A stretch of 64,000 nt of DNA. Source: Prevotella sp. (lineage in GTDB: Bacteria; Bacteroidota; Bacteroidia; Bacteroidales; Bacteroidaceae). This document shows positions 9,620-18,006 of the stretch, one piece after another; the first letter of the stretch is position 1, and each line of letters begins with the position of its first letter. The stretch covers positions 16,644 through 80,643 of the forward strand of contig JAEETB010000001.1 of assembly GCA_016286575.1 (NCBI GenBank). The letters run 5' to 3'. The notes beneath the pieces are model-generated. The model had not been told where the DNA came from and made no database searches. It saw only the letters and a program-made list of their open reading frames with translations. The position numbers and the translations under genes were made by a program.

Positions 9620-10669
9620 TTAGATAGAGTTAACCTTCTTCCTCACAAAAACCTTGTTAATTTCATCCATAGTAGCATTATTGATGACCGAGGCATGCCC
9701 ATGATGTTTCACTTCAACACTCTGCTTGTCATAGATGTCAAAGGTATACTCAACATAGCCGTAATTCTTTTGTGAGGACTTAGACGTTCCCGTCCAGTCT
9801 AACTGACAAAAACATTCCCTGTATTGCTTTACCATATCTGGTTCAGGAAGTCCTTGCCTTTTGAAAATAGTGGTGCAGGCAAGTACAGGTTTTCGTGATG
9901 CAAAAGTATCTCTCATCTTAAATCTGACTGGCAGGTGGTCTGATGATGAAGAAGAATGATGGGGAAGCTTCGTAAGCAAAGGCTGATCGAACGCTTCCGG
10001 ATTGAGCATATCTATCTCGTCATTCTCTGTATCAGCCAAAAACAATAGTTTGTGCCTACCGTCTTTATTCCCAATACTTATCTGAAGTGAGATTGACAGG
10101 TCATTTTTGTGAATTGTCGCATTTTTCTCCAACTTATAATTAATTTTGCTGCCGTGAGGTGAAAGTGCATCAATTTGTACATCCAAGTTTCCAAAGGCAT
10201 CACTAAAAGAGAGGTGCTTGACGGGCTGTGATTCGTCTTTGATGACAGATATTGTTTCATGACTCAAAAATTTTCTCTTTGTGAGACCAAGTACGGTGTC
10301 TATAAGATGCTTATCCTCTTTATTGTAATTCACTTTGTTCCAAGCTGCTCCATTCAAGTCGTAAGGCAGTATAACTATTGTATCTTCACTACAATAGTAG
10401 TTAAGAATCTCGTTGAGGCCATAGGTGTGGTCGTAGTCGGGATGTGACCAGACAAGCATATCCACTTTTCTGTCTTTCAGTCCATAGCGTTCCATGATGT
10501 CAAGCGTCTTATGTACACCTTTGTATTTGAAGCTATCAATAACAATGGAGTAAAGGAGTTTGTTGTTGTCGCCTTTATCCAAAAATACGATAAGAATACT
10601 TTCTCCACGCTCTGAATATCCTATGACATAAACTTTGACCACAAGGTTGTCTCTGGATGTAATTTCCAT
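9620..10669 (-). CDS. MBL-fold (ComEC-like) metallohydrolase of a protease/NTPase conflict operon
   Basis: About 349 residues. The metal-binding signature W-S-H-P-D-Y-D-H-T-Y-G-L (His76, Asp78, Asp80, His81) is followed by a metal-ligand-like F-L-A-D-T-E and a P-H-H-S-S-S-S-S-D-H segment, the pattern of ComEC-type metallo-beta-lactamase-fold hydrolases, which often act on nucleic acids or nucleotides. I use the ATG at 10669, one base after the preceding stop; the upstream in-frame TTG is less likely. It is the last intact gene of a tight set with a trypsin-like protease. MBL hydrolase plus trypsin-like protease is also the pair found beside the STAND protein in Avs type 1 systems. Confidence 0.7.
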   Translation of the reverse strand: MEITSRDNLVVKVYVIGYSERGESILIVFLDKGDNNKLLYSIVIDSFKYKGVHKTLDIMERYGLKDRKVDMLVWSHPDYDHTYGLNEILNYYCSEDTIVILPYDLNGAAWNKVNYNKEDKHLIDTVLGLTKRKFLSHETISVIKDESQPVKHLSFSDAFGNLDVQIDALSPHGSKINYKLEKNATIHKNDLSISLQISIGNKDGRHKLLFLADTENDEIDMLNPEAFDQPLLTKLPHHSSSSSDHLPVRFKMRDTFASRKPVLACTTIFKRQGLPEPDMVKQYRECFCQLDWTGTSKSSQKNYGYVEYTFDIYDKQSVEVKHHGHASVINNATMDEINKVFVRKKVNSI

Positions 10670-10670
10670 A

Positions 10671-10889
10671 CTAATCAAGATTGATAACCTTTATATCCAT
10701 CAGAGTGGAATACTTGTCTTCTATTGAAGATACGGACACATCTCTAACAGAATATGACACCTTCTTGATACTCGCATTATCATTAATAATACCAAATAAT
10801 TCTTCAGAAGAGGAACGCTGATTAACAACACCTTCATCGGAATTTCCAAGAATCAGGTCGAAAATATTGTCATTGCTGTGGTTCGCCAT
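10671..10889 (-). CDS. small hypothetical protein of the MBL/trypsin operon
   Basis: Seventy-two residues, Ser/Asp-rich, no motif known to me. Its ATG lies 20 bp inside the end of the upstream TIGR04255-like gene, and its stop is one base before the MBL ATG, so translation is probably coupled on both sides. That argues for a real subunit rather than a chance frame. Confidence 0.55.
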   Translation of the reverse strand: MANHSNDNIFDLILGNSDEGVVNQRSSSEELFGIINDNASIKKVSYSVRDVSVSSIEDKYSTLMDIKVINLD

Positions 10890-11718
10890 GTTCGTTGAGG
10901 TAGTTAATTGTTACAGACATTTTATATAGTTCAAACATGTAGTCGTTGATTAATTCGAGAGAGGATGACAACGCTGCAGGGAATGTAAGGTTGTCCTTCC
11001 TTATAATGTACTCATCGATATATGTATCAATATCCAAGACAGCCTGAAATGGCCTTTCACTTTCTATGCGTCGGCAATGAGTGGAATAATTAACCTTGAC
11101 GGAACGATTTGCATTATCGCCCTCTGTCATGGTCTTCATGAACCTGTCGTGATATTCGCGTTCTATGATAGTTGTATCAGCATTATCAATGGTGTGGCCC
11201 TCAAAGAATCCTGTCTCGAACGTGTTATTCATATCCTCTGTCCCGGCAAAAGAGTCTCCTCCGATTTTTCTTATACCGATACGTTTGATCTTTATGTATC
11301 TGTCGGATTCCATGAAAGTCGTAAGGTATCTGTTCAAGTAGTTAAAATAGTCATCAATGTTGGTATAATGAACACAATCCACCTGAAATGTCATGAAGAG
11401 ACCAGCAATCTCCATGTTCACCTTATCTTGATGCCCATCGAAATGACTTTCACGGAAGTGATGAATGGGCAGAGAGTCAAAGGCACTTATAGGCAAAGCC
11501 CGCTGACGAGCAACTTCCTCCATTTTTGAGAGGTCGAAACTCGCTTTATTAAGGTATGACTGGCCATAGTCGTTAAAATGATTGTTCAGAACGGGAGTTG
11601 CTTTGAATATATCTATCCACTTGTTGATATCTGTGACACCGTCATAGTCCACTCGAATAAGAATTTTTTTCAGCATATTTTCACGCATACTGTAGCGTGT
11701 AAAGTTCTCTTTGGGCAT
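10870..11718 (-). CDS. TIGR04255-like protein of unknown function
   Basis: A 282-residue soluble protein. It resembles the sporadically distributed TIGR04255 family in length and in its pattern of an N-terminal region, a central I-K-R-I-G-I-R-K-I-G strand and a C-terminal helix. No catalytic motif is visible. It sits between a trypsin-like protease and the 72-residue/MBL pair in the same direction, 20 bp after the protease stop. Proteins of this family occur in variable genomic islands; their role is unknown. Assignment is by eye. Confidence 0.5.
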   Translation of the reverse strand: MPKENFTRYSMRENMLKKILIRVDYDGVTDINKWIDIFKATPVLNNHFNDYGQSYLNKASFDLSKMEEVARQRALPISAFDSLPIHHFRESHFDGHQDKVNMEIAGLFMTFQVDCVHYTNIDDYFNYLNRYLTTFMESDRYIKIKRIGIRKIGGDSFAGTEDMNNTFETGFFEGHTIDNADTTIIEREYHDRFMKTMTEGDNANRSVKVNYSTHCRRIESERPFQAVLDIDTYIDEYIIRKDNLTFPAALSSSLELINDYMFELYKMSVTINYLNEHGEPQQ

Positions 11719-11738
11719 AACACAATTATTTATTGAGG

Positions 11739-12554
11739 CTATTTTGTTTTATCTAACTTTACAACTTCAATGATATGGTCAACAGGTTCCACATTAGTAA
11801 GGCCAGTATTTTCCTCAAACACAATCCGAGCACGTTGAGTCTGCTGGCTTAAAGCTATATCGCGGTAGGTGATACTGCTCTTAACCATCCCTATCAGACG
11901 TGACTGAGTGTTGTGTTGAGACCCCTTGATAAACATAATCTCGGGCTTTAACACGACAGGGCCACCGCTATTGCCCGGGAACACGAGGGAGTCGATGATG
12001 AAGTCTGTGCTGGATCCTTCTAACAAGTCATTAATCCGGGCAATGGCGCCCATACGTAGAATCGTATAGTTACGCGATTCACCCACCAAACCCAAAGGAA
12101 ACCCAAGAGTAAAAACGCCATCGCCCTCAGTCACGCCCAAAGATTTCATCTCTGCAATGGTATAGCTGTCTTTATCATACCTAAATGCTGTCAAATTAAC
12201 CTGATCTGCTTGCAATTGTCTGTAATAATCCATCGACAGAGGTACAGCCGACACATCGACTTTCTCATCAGGGTGGGATTTATAGATAGGGACTCCGTTT
12301 TCGTACAGATCTATTTTGTATTTCTTTGCTGCTTCGTCACCTTCTGGATTGAACAATAAGTAAATCTCTTTTCTACCTCCAACAACGTGTTTGTTAGTTA
12401 TGAGATGGACATAATACTCACCTTCATCAGATTCTTCCTTCACATCGTTATAGCCAAAAAGGAAACCCGTACCGATCCAGGAGCAGTCAGTTTTGCCCGT
12501 ACTGCTTCCGATGGCAACCACACAATTGAGATATCGAGATTGGATAAGAGCCAT
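11739..12554 (-). CDS. trypsin-like serine protease (conflict-system type)
   Basis: A 271-residue protein with a complete chymotrypsin-fold triad: His56 in T-N-K-H-V-V, Asp100 in V-D-V-S-A-V-P, and Ser196 in P-G-N-S-G-G-P-V. No signal peptide is visible, so it probably acts in the cytosol like the trypsin domains of bacterial STAND-based conflict systems. Its ATG follows the DUF2806-like stop by one base. In this neighbourhood the likely role is proteolytic activation of, or activation by, a partner such as the NACHT NTPase upstream; the substrate is not known. Confidence 0.8.
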   Translation of the reverse strand: MALIQSRYLNCVVAIGSSTGKTDCSWIGTGFLFGYNDVKEESDEGEYYVHLITNKHVVGGRKEIYLLFNPEGDEAAKKYKIDLYENGVPIYKSHPDEKVDVSAVPLSMDYYRQLQADQVNLTAFRYDKDSYTIAEMKSLGVTEGDGVFTLGFPLGLVGESRNYTILRMGAIARINDLLEGSSTDFIIDSLVFPGNSGGPVVLKPEIMFIKGSQHNTQSRLIGMVKSSITYRDIALSQQTQRARIVFEENTGLTNVEPVDHIIEVVKLDKTK

Positions 12555-12555
12555 A

Positions 12556-13419
12556 TCAGTAGAATTTTTCTATATTGCGGGAATAAGTAACCTTATTGTT
12601 GCTGTCCATCATCAGGATTTTATGCAACTCTACTTTTAATATCCCTGTCTGCTTAAACTTTTTGCCTATGAAATCATAGGTTTCAAAGTAATCTTTATTA
12701 TCAATGAGACAGAGCAGTTCAACTCCTGCCCTCGTGAGCCGTCGAACCTGAAAGTCTACTTTTATTACTTGCTCTTTAGTGTTTTCAATGGAATACAAAT
12801 AGCGATTGTTGACTGGTGCAACGCAATTTCCAATAGGAATACTCCTTGTATGCGTAAGTTCGTCTGGAGTCATCAGACCTATCTCGATTAAAGAAATGAC
12901 GTTCATCAGGGGCAACCCGTATTCATCCCCAGTGAGAATATACTCACCAAAGCATAGATACTTCAATGCATCAATAAAGAGTTGAGCATCTGACCTGGTC
13001 ATGTTCCGAAGAACATCAAGAGTCCTCAATGAAAAAGAGTTTGGGTGCTTCACTTCTCCTGCAAGAATCTGAGCCCAGAGGTTCTGCATGGTTTCATCAG
13101 AAACATCCTCCACAATCTTATTAAATCGGTTGAGCCAGTCATCATCAACAGGTTCGTCTGTTACAACTTCATTGTCTGAGACTATAGTTCTCGCCTTTCC
13201 TGATACTCTTTTGAAATTCTCAAAATGTTTTCTCTCCTTTAACAGAGTATAGTTTATGGCATCTTTATCATCTTTGGGAAAATCTTCATTTTCAAAGATA
13301 ATCTTGGCCAATTTACTTGTAGAACTCGTTTCGTTGGTTCCAAGCATGTTTGTTATAGTACAGTTAAACTTATCACCAAACGATATGTTCTTTCCTGTTG
13401 TTATGTTTGTCTCGCACAT
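12556..13419 (-). CDS. DUF2806 (Abi-alpha-like) protein
   Basis: A 287-residue protein. The core M-Q-N-L-W-A-Q-I-L-A-G-E-V, then S-F-S-L-R-T-L-D-V-L, is the signature of DUF2806 and related abortive-infection alpha proteins. The C-terminal third is beta-rich and contains an R-A-G-V-E-L segment also usual for the family. It forms an operon with the trypsin-like gene. Upstream it is separated from the NACHT unit by a group II intron relic, which may have displaced an earlier tight junction. Molecular function is unknown; phage resistance is the usual inference. Confidence 0.6.
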   Translation of the reverse strand: MCETNITTGKNISFGDKFNCTITNMLGTNETSSTSKLAKIIFENEDFPKDDKDAINYTLLKERKHFENFKRVSGKARTIVSDNEVVTDEPVDDDWLNRFNKIVEDVSDETMQNLWAQILAGEVKHPNSFSLRTLDVLRNMTRSDAQLFIDALKYLCFGEYILTGDEYGLPLMNVISLIEIGLMTPDELTHTRSIPIGNCVAPVNNRYLYSIENTKEQVIKVDFQVRRLTRAGVELLCLIDNKDYFETYDFIGKKFKQTGILKVELHKILMMDSNNKVTYSRNIEKFY

Positions 13420-13432
13420 AGTGTTGTTAATA

Positions 13433-13513
13433 TAGTCGAGTATGGAGAGGGACTTTCACCCTTCCTTCTCACGGAACCGTGCTTGATAGTCGCTCGTCAC
13501 ACGGCTCTTCGTG
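13433..13513 (-). mobile_element. group II intron relic (about 80 bp)
   Basis: Read on the minus strand, a GAGCCGTGTGA...CAAGCACGGTTCCG stem-loop is followed by a GTGAAAGTCCCTC stretch and then CTCGACTA. These are conserved pieces of bacterial group II introns. No reverse transcriptase is nearby, so this is a fragment left in the gap between two defence genes. Confidence 0.5.
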
Positions 13514-13529
13514 TTTAACTCATTTGTCG

Positions 13530-14477
13530 TTACAAATATTCCATCAACTTTTTATTCTTCTTAGGACTTGTCATCCATATCGAACCTTCTTTTTGAAAGG
13601 TCTTCCATAAATCACCTAGCAGGATATTCTCTTTGTTAACTAATTGAGAGTTTATGCCATTCATATCTTTATCATCACGATTAAGTACAGAATGTAGTAG
13701 CTGTGAGATGATTGAGAAAAATAATCCTACAGCTTTCTCTATTTCATTACCAGACTCATGCTCCAAATGGATTTCCCCTCCGAATTCAACACTCCTATTT
13801 CTCTGGACTACTCCTAAAATAGCTTGCATAGCCTGCTCAACATCCGTAAACAAAACTATATTATACGCATTCTCCTTTCGGATATGCTTTTTATGATTTA
13901 CTAGCCATGCCATCAAGATAGTCATTTCAAAAAACAAGTCAGACAACAAAACCTCTGGAATTACAATCGACCTGTCTATATTACCGATGTTATGACTAAC
14001 TACCTCTGAACAGTCTGGGGCAATGGTACCCACCACATTTATAATGGCTTCACAGATTACCTGAAAATCAGTTCCTTTTGGATTATGAATATTCTTTATT
14101 ACAGATTCGTCAATGTTATCATAGACTAAATCCAACAGCTCCAATCTCTTATCTTTTGGGAAAGCGACATTTTTAAAAACTATATTCTCAAGAAAAGCCA
14201 TCATTTTAAGATACGATCTGTTACTAACATCTACTGTGAAGAATGTCCTTTCACTATCTCTTTGAAAGCTTTGGAGCACTTTTTCCATCAGAGAGAAAGA
14301 TTCTTCTGATAATATAATATCCTCGTAGGACATGGTTTTATTATGCGATAATAAGAACTGGGCTAAATCACCAAAGCGAACCTTTAGCATCATCTCGTCG
14401 CTTGTAAACGAGATAGCACTTGCATATTTATTATCACCGGTAGTTTTGTCTTCCCAAAAATAAATTTTATTGCTCAT
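13530..14477 (-). CDS. hypothetical protein coupled to the NACHT NTPase
   Basis: About 315 residues, no family I recognise, no membrane segment. The ATG at 14477 overlaps the end of the NACHT gene by 11 bp, which marks translational coupling and decides against the longer frame starting at 14513. The C-terminus is lysine-rich. The coupling suggests a partner of the NACHT protein, for example a regulator or effector; nothing more can be said from the sequence. Confidence 0.6.
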   Translation of the reverse strand: MSNKIYFWEDKTTGDNKYASAISFTSDEMMLKVRFGDLAQFLLSHNKTMSYEDIILSEESFSLMEKVLQSFQRDSERTFFTVDVSNRSYLKMMAFLENIVFKNVAFPKDKRLELLDLVYDNIDESVIKNIHNPKGTDFQVICEAIINVVGTIAPDCSEVVSHNIGNIDRSIVIPEVLLSDLFFEMTILMAWLVNHKKHIRKENAYNIVLFTDVEQAMQAILGVVQRNRSVEFGGEIHLEHESGNEIEKAVGLFFSIISQLLHSVLNRDDKDMNGINSQLVNKENILLGDLWKTFQKEGSIWMTSPKKNKKLMEYL

Positions 14478-16362
14478 TGCCCAACAACTTAATATCCTTA
14501 TGAATAATATCAAAAACTCTAGTCATCCTGTATTTATTATTAAAAAGGATCAATGAGTCCATCTGAGTAATTAACTCATTGATATTATCGCCTGTAACAG
14601 CATGTCCCTGTTCCGACCCGATAAAATTAACTGCGACCTTTTTACCTTTTGCCTTTTTCATAAAGGCTTCGTTCGGGGGCACATCTCCTAATATCATAAC
14701 AGAACGAAGTGTACTAAGATTTAATATCTTATGAGGAACAGCACCTCCTGTATAATTGAAAATAATAATTTTCTGTAATCCCTTAAAGTTTTCTATCCAA
14801 CTAGCAACTTCTTGCGATAATATATTCCATGGTAGTGCTAAAATTGTAAATGGGAATGGAGATTTCAGATGTTCCAGATTATAACCCGTAGCACTGTAAA
14901 TCATCAGAGATCTGGCTGTAGTATCTATCTTATAGTCTATAATGCCTTTTGTATATAAATGCATAAACTCTCCAAGGCACAGCTCCTTATAAAATTTCTC
15001 TACCACATCCATGCCTTCGAAAGAAACCTTTAGCCCATGATAGAATAATTCCTTTGCTAAGAAAAATTCCAAGAACGATTTATGCGAGAACTTTATATAT
15101 CCTTCAGAATCTCTGTTAATCAGTGAACGTCCCGACCAACTATAGGGGTCTTGAAAGGATTTTTCCTTCAAAAACACCTCAAATTCTTCACGAGTGATGA
15201 ATAAACCTCCTCTTTTAGCTTTATTTTGATATATATCCACCGCTAACTGATTGGAAAAATCATATAACTTTTCCTTAAGGCCTTCTATTTCGTTTTTCTG
15301 ATTCCAATTATTTACTTCCCTATCTAGCCACTTGTCTATTAACATCTGATATAGTTCATATAGCGTAGGGTTATTAATCTTCTCCTCAAGAAGGTCATCG
15401 ATATATGATAGTAAGAGTGGCCTTACCATCACATCCCTTGCCTGAGTTACAATTTGTTTTGCTTTCTTACGCGATTTTCTTGTATGATATTTCTTCTTTA
15501 AATACTGATCGATATCATTATCATCGAAAAAAGATATATAATGGCGCGTATATTCCTGAAAATTTTTCTCGCGTCCATAAAAAGTCAATTTTGATTGACG
15601 AGGTTCTTCCGTTGCATTAGAAAAGAACTGCGTCCTACATGTAACAATAACAACATAGAAACGCTTTATTGCCTCCTCTAATTTCGGGATAAATCGCTTA
15701 AAGTCCGTAACTGCCTCTGTATTTTCATCAAGAGCATCAAGAATAAGAATTGTTGTTGAATGATTGGGGATCTTCTCTATATCTTTAATAACATTATCAT
15801 TAGAAAGGCTCAACAATTGTATATCATAAATCATCGTCCCTTTTGTATGCGAGTTCACATAATCAATAAGCAGATTTACAGAGAAAGTTGTCTTTCCCAT
15901 CCCAGAACCCGCAAGGACGCAATATAAGAACTTGCTAGTATTTTTTGGAACAAGAACGTTGTTAATGTAAAAATCGAGTAGATCTGTAGGTTGTGCAATA
16001 TTCTGATTCTCGATAGGGTCTAAAGTGTCATCGGGTGGTATCAGCTGGAATTTTGTTCTTACGTAGCATGCTCTATTCTTCTTATCCATAAAGCTAGCAA
16101 ACTCTCGACCAAGCCTCGCCTCGATGGTCATTTTTCTCCATTTGCAGACAGCAATCCTTTTCCTATAGAACCACCAAACGGCATATCCTATAATACCTAA
16201 TACTAAGACTACAGGTATTGTAATATCAAGGATTCTGTTAATTGTTTCCGGCTCCACCTTGTACCCCCAAGTCTCTAACATTGATGATAATCGATTACCA
16301 TCAACACCTAGCCAATCAAAAGGATTAAAAAAAGATAGAAGCATGTTCTTTATTACAACCAT
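14467..16362 (-). CDS. membrane-anchored NACHT (STAND) NTPase
   Basis: A 631-residue protein. A single membrane helix (about 47-67) precedes a short basic linker. The NACHT domain has Walker A A-G-S-G-M-G-K-T-T (151-159), a Walker B with the NACHT acidic repeat I-L-I-L-D-A-L-D-E (205-213), and a C-R-T sensor near 243. The F-S-H-K-S-F-L-E-F-F-L-A-K segment typical of the NACHT helical region follows, and then a short leucine-rich-like tail. Bacterial NACHT proteins are anti-phage NLR relatives; this one lacks an obvious N-terminal enzyme, so the membrane helix or the neighbouring protease, MBL and coupled genes may supply the effector. It is the first gene of the minus-strand run. Confidence 0.75.
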   Translation of the reverse strand: MVVIKNMLLSFFNPFDWLGVDGNRLSSMLETWGYKVEPETINRILDITIPVVLVLGIIGYAVWWFYRKRIAVCKWRKMTIEARLGREFASFMDKKNRACYVRTKFQLIPPDDTLDPIENQNIAQPTDLLDFYINNVLVPKNTSKFLYCVLAGSGMGKTTFSVNLLIDYVNSHTKGTMIYDIQLLSLSNDNVIKDIEKIPNHSTTILILDALDENTEAVTDFKRFIPKLEEAIKRFYVVIVTCRTQFFSNATEEPRQSKLTFYGREKNFQEYTRHYISFFDDNDIDQYLKKKYHTRKSRKKAKQIVTQARDVMVRPLLLSYIDDLLEEKINNPTLYELYQMLIDKWLDREVNNWNQKNEIEGLKEKLYDFSNQLAVDIYQNKAKRGGLFITREEFEVFLKEKSFQDPYSWSGRSLINRDSEGYIKFSHKSFLEFFLAKELFYHGLKVSFEGMDVVEKFYKELCLGEFMHLYTKGIIDYKIDTTARSLMIYSATGYNLEHLKSPFPFTILALPWNILSQEVASWIENFKGLQKIIIFNYTGGAVPHKILNLSTLRSVMILGDVPPNEAFMKKAKGKKVAVNFIGSEQGHAVTGDNINELITQMDSLILFNNKYRMTRVFDIIHKDIKLLGNEQ

Positions 16363-16395
16363 TTAACTTATATAAAACAAAGATTTAAAATTGGA

Positions 16396-16488
16396 TTAAT
16401 CTGTATGATATAGATACTCGATCATATCACCTCTCCCGCATACTTCATCTTTTTCCCAAGCACAGTACACAAAACCATCTGGAAGTCC
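16396..16488 (-). pseudogene. C-terminal coding relic at the defence/glycan boundary
   Basis: Thirty open codons between two stops with coding-like composition (L-P-D-G-F-V-Y-C-A-W-E-K-D-E-V-C, ending Y-L-Y-H-T-D). No start is available. It looks like the tail of a lost gene where the defence island joins the glycan locus. The rest of the 187-bp gap shows nothing I can name. Confidence 0.25.
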
Positions 16489-16548
16489 TTACGATATAGA
16501 CTTGTCTAGATTAAACATACTGTTTTATTACATTTCGCGAAATCAGTC

Positions 16549-16989
16549 TTACCTCTGGGGTTCATACGCCCCATCCTTCGCCTCGAATATCGTGCTCGGT
16601 TCATGCACCTCTATCGTATGCCACTTACCTAACGGCACCTGTATTCCATAAGTTCCCTCTCTCGGGCATACTCTGAAGCGTGCGACTTCCTTGAATTGTG
16701 TTTCATCAGCAGTTGTCTCGCCATCGTGAATGGGGCCACCGGTGTCAACGGTCGGGAGTTCTTCGTAGAAGATCCAGTCGAGACAGCCTTCGAGACAGAT
16801 GACCGATTCGGAGGTTTTCAGATGACGATGGATAGGAACACGAGTCCCAGGCTCAAGGGCATTGAGCATGCGCTGGGAAGTATCAGCAGGGGTGGTGCGA
16901 AGATCAAAGTTCTGGCGCAGGCGCTCCGAATTCTTTGCTTTCTCGTGCAGCGCAGATAGCAATTCGTCATTGATAAGTTGGATGTCCAT
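16549..16989 (-). CDS. wbuC: WbuC-family cupin
   Basis: A 146-residue cupin. The metal-binding pattern P-I-H-R-H, then about 25 residues of barrel, then the second cupin motif around K-W-H-T-I-E is intact. The R-Q-N-F-D-L-R N-terminal segment is characteristic of WbuC proteins, found at the ends of O-antigen and capsule loci in many phyla. It is the last gene of the minus-strand glycan operon, 16 bp after the WecA-like gene. Its reaction is not established, though sugar modification is assumed. Confidence 0.8.
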   Translation of the reverse strand: MDIQLINDELLSALHEKAKNSERLRQNFDLRTTPADTSQRMLNALEPGTRVPIHRHLKTSESVICLEGCLDWIFYEELPTVDTGGPIHDGETTADETQFKEVARFRVCPREGTYGIQVPLGKWHTIEVHEPSTIFEAKDGAYEPQR

Positions 16990-17004
16990 ACCTTAGGTCA
17001 ATTT

Positions 17005-17997
17005 TCACTTTTTATTTTCACGTAACGAGGCGAGGTATTCCTCATGCAAATGATAATATTTCATCATAAACAATACATACGCCAATCCTGCCAACAGAGC
17101 AATCTCCACTAAATATATCCAATGCGCCACTATAATATCCGGAATGACATAGATAGCAATCAATGAGATCACCAGTTGCAGTGCCATATAGACACCCGAC
17201 ACAACCACATGCGGTATCTTCAGTTCATTCGCCATCAACTGATAGGCGTGTTTGCGGTGAGCCTCTCCTAAGTTTTCATGCAGCATCATGCGATGGAAAA
17301 TAGTCATCATGCCATCCGCACCATAAACCAAATATAGCACAATCCACGCGACATCTCCTGTCACCATCATCAGTCTGCCAATACAGAACACAAGTATCAT
17401 CGCCATGCCGACACTACCGACATCACCAGCAAAGCATTTCGCTTTCGTCCTAAAGTTAAAAAAACAGAACACCAATACCGACAGTATTACCACCACCAGC
17501 ATACTTTCTTCTATGAACTCATATTTCCTGTTCAGCAAGAACAGCGGGAATAGAATCACCAGCGAATAACCACCAGTGATACCATTGATACCATCCATAA
17601 AATTGAAAATATTCGTGCCAGCAACAGCAACAATTAAAGCAATTGGTATGACATACCACATATCCCAATGCAGTAGACCTATCTCATACAACACCAAAAA
17701 CATCGCAGTAAACTGCGCCACCAGCCTTAGTGAGTCTGGTAAAGAGTGGATATCATCTACAAAACTAATCCCGGCCGCAAGCGTTACACCTGCTAATAAC
17801 CATGGATACTGGAAACCATACATGACACTCCATATCCACAGGGCGATGGTAAAAATGATACCACCGCCACGTAATACAATTCGTTTGTGCGAACTACGCT
17901 CGTTCGGCTTGTCAATGATGTTAAACCGATCAGCAATCTTAAAATAACATACTTCCAGCACAAACAGCAGTGCCAGAATCAAAATGTAAGTCAGCAT
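17005..17997 (-). CDS. WecA/WbpL-like polyprenyl-phosphate sugar-1-phosphate transferase
   Basis: A 330-residue polytopic membrane protein with about ten hydrophobic segments. Visible motifs are R-G-G-G near residue 45, the catalytic F-V-D-D-I-H loop, the N-I-F-N-F-M-D-G-I-N-G motif, the F-A-G-D-V-G-S loop and the cytoplasmic H-R-K-H-A-Y segment of the MraY/WecA/WbpL superfamily. It would load an N-acetylhexosamine-type sugar phosphate onto undecaprenyl phosphate, the first step of the repeat unit. In Bacteroidales glycan loci this gene commonly closes the operon beside an epimerase, as here. Sugar specificity cannot be read directly. Confidence 0.85.
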   Translation of the reverse strand: MLTYILILALLFVLEVCYFKIADRFNIIDKPNERSSHKRIVLRGGGIIFTIALWIWSVMYGFQYPWLLAGVTLAAGISFVDDIHSLPDSLRLVAQFTAMFLVLYEIGLLHWDMWYVIPIALIVAVAGTNIFNFMDGINGITGGYSLVILFPLFLLNRKYEFIEESMLVVVILSVLVFCFFNFRTKAKCFAGDVGSVGMAMILVFCIGRLMMVTGDVAWIVLYLVYGADGMMTIFHRMMLHENLGEAHRKHAYQLMANELKIPHVVVSGVYMALQLVISLIAIYVIPDIIVAHWIYLVEIALLAGLAYVLFMMKYYHLHEEYLASLRENKK

Positions 17998-18006
17998 ATT
18001 TTTTAT

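Noticed and set aside
11077..11529. Plus-strand frame over the TIGR04255-like gene
   Set aside because: Shadow frame of the minus-strand gene; composition and motifs lie in the minus frame.
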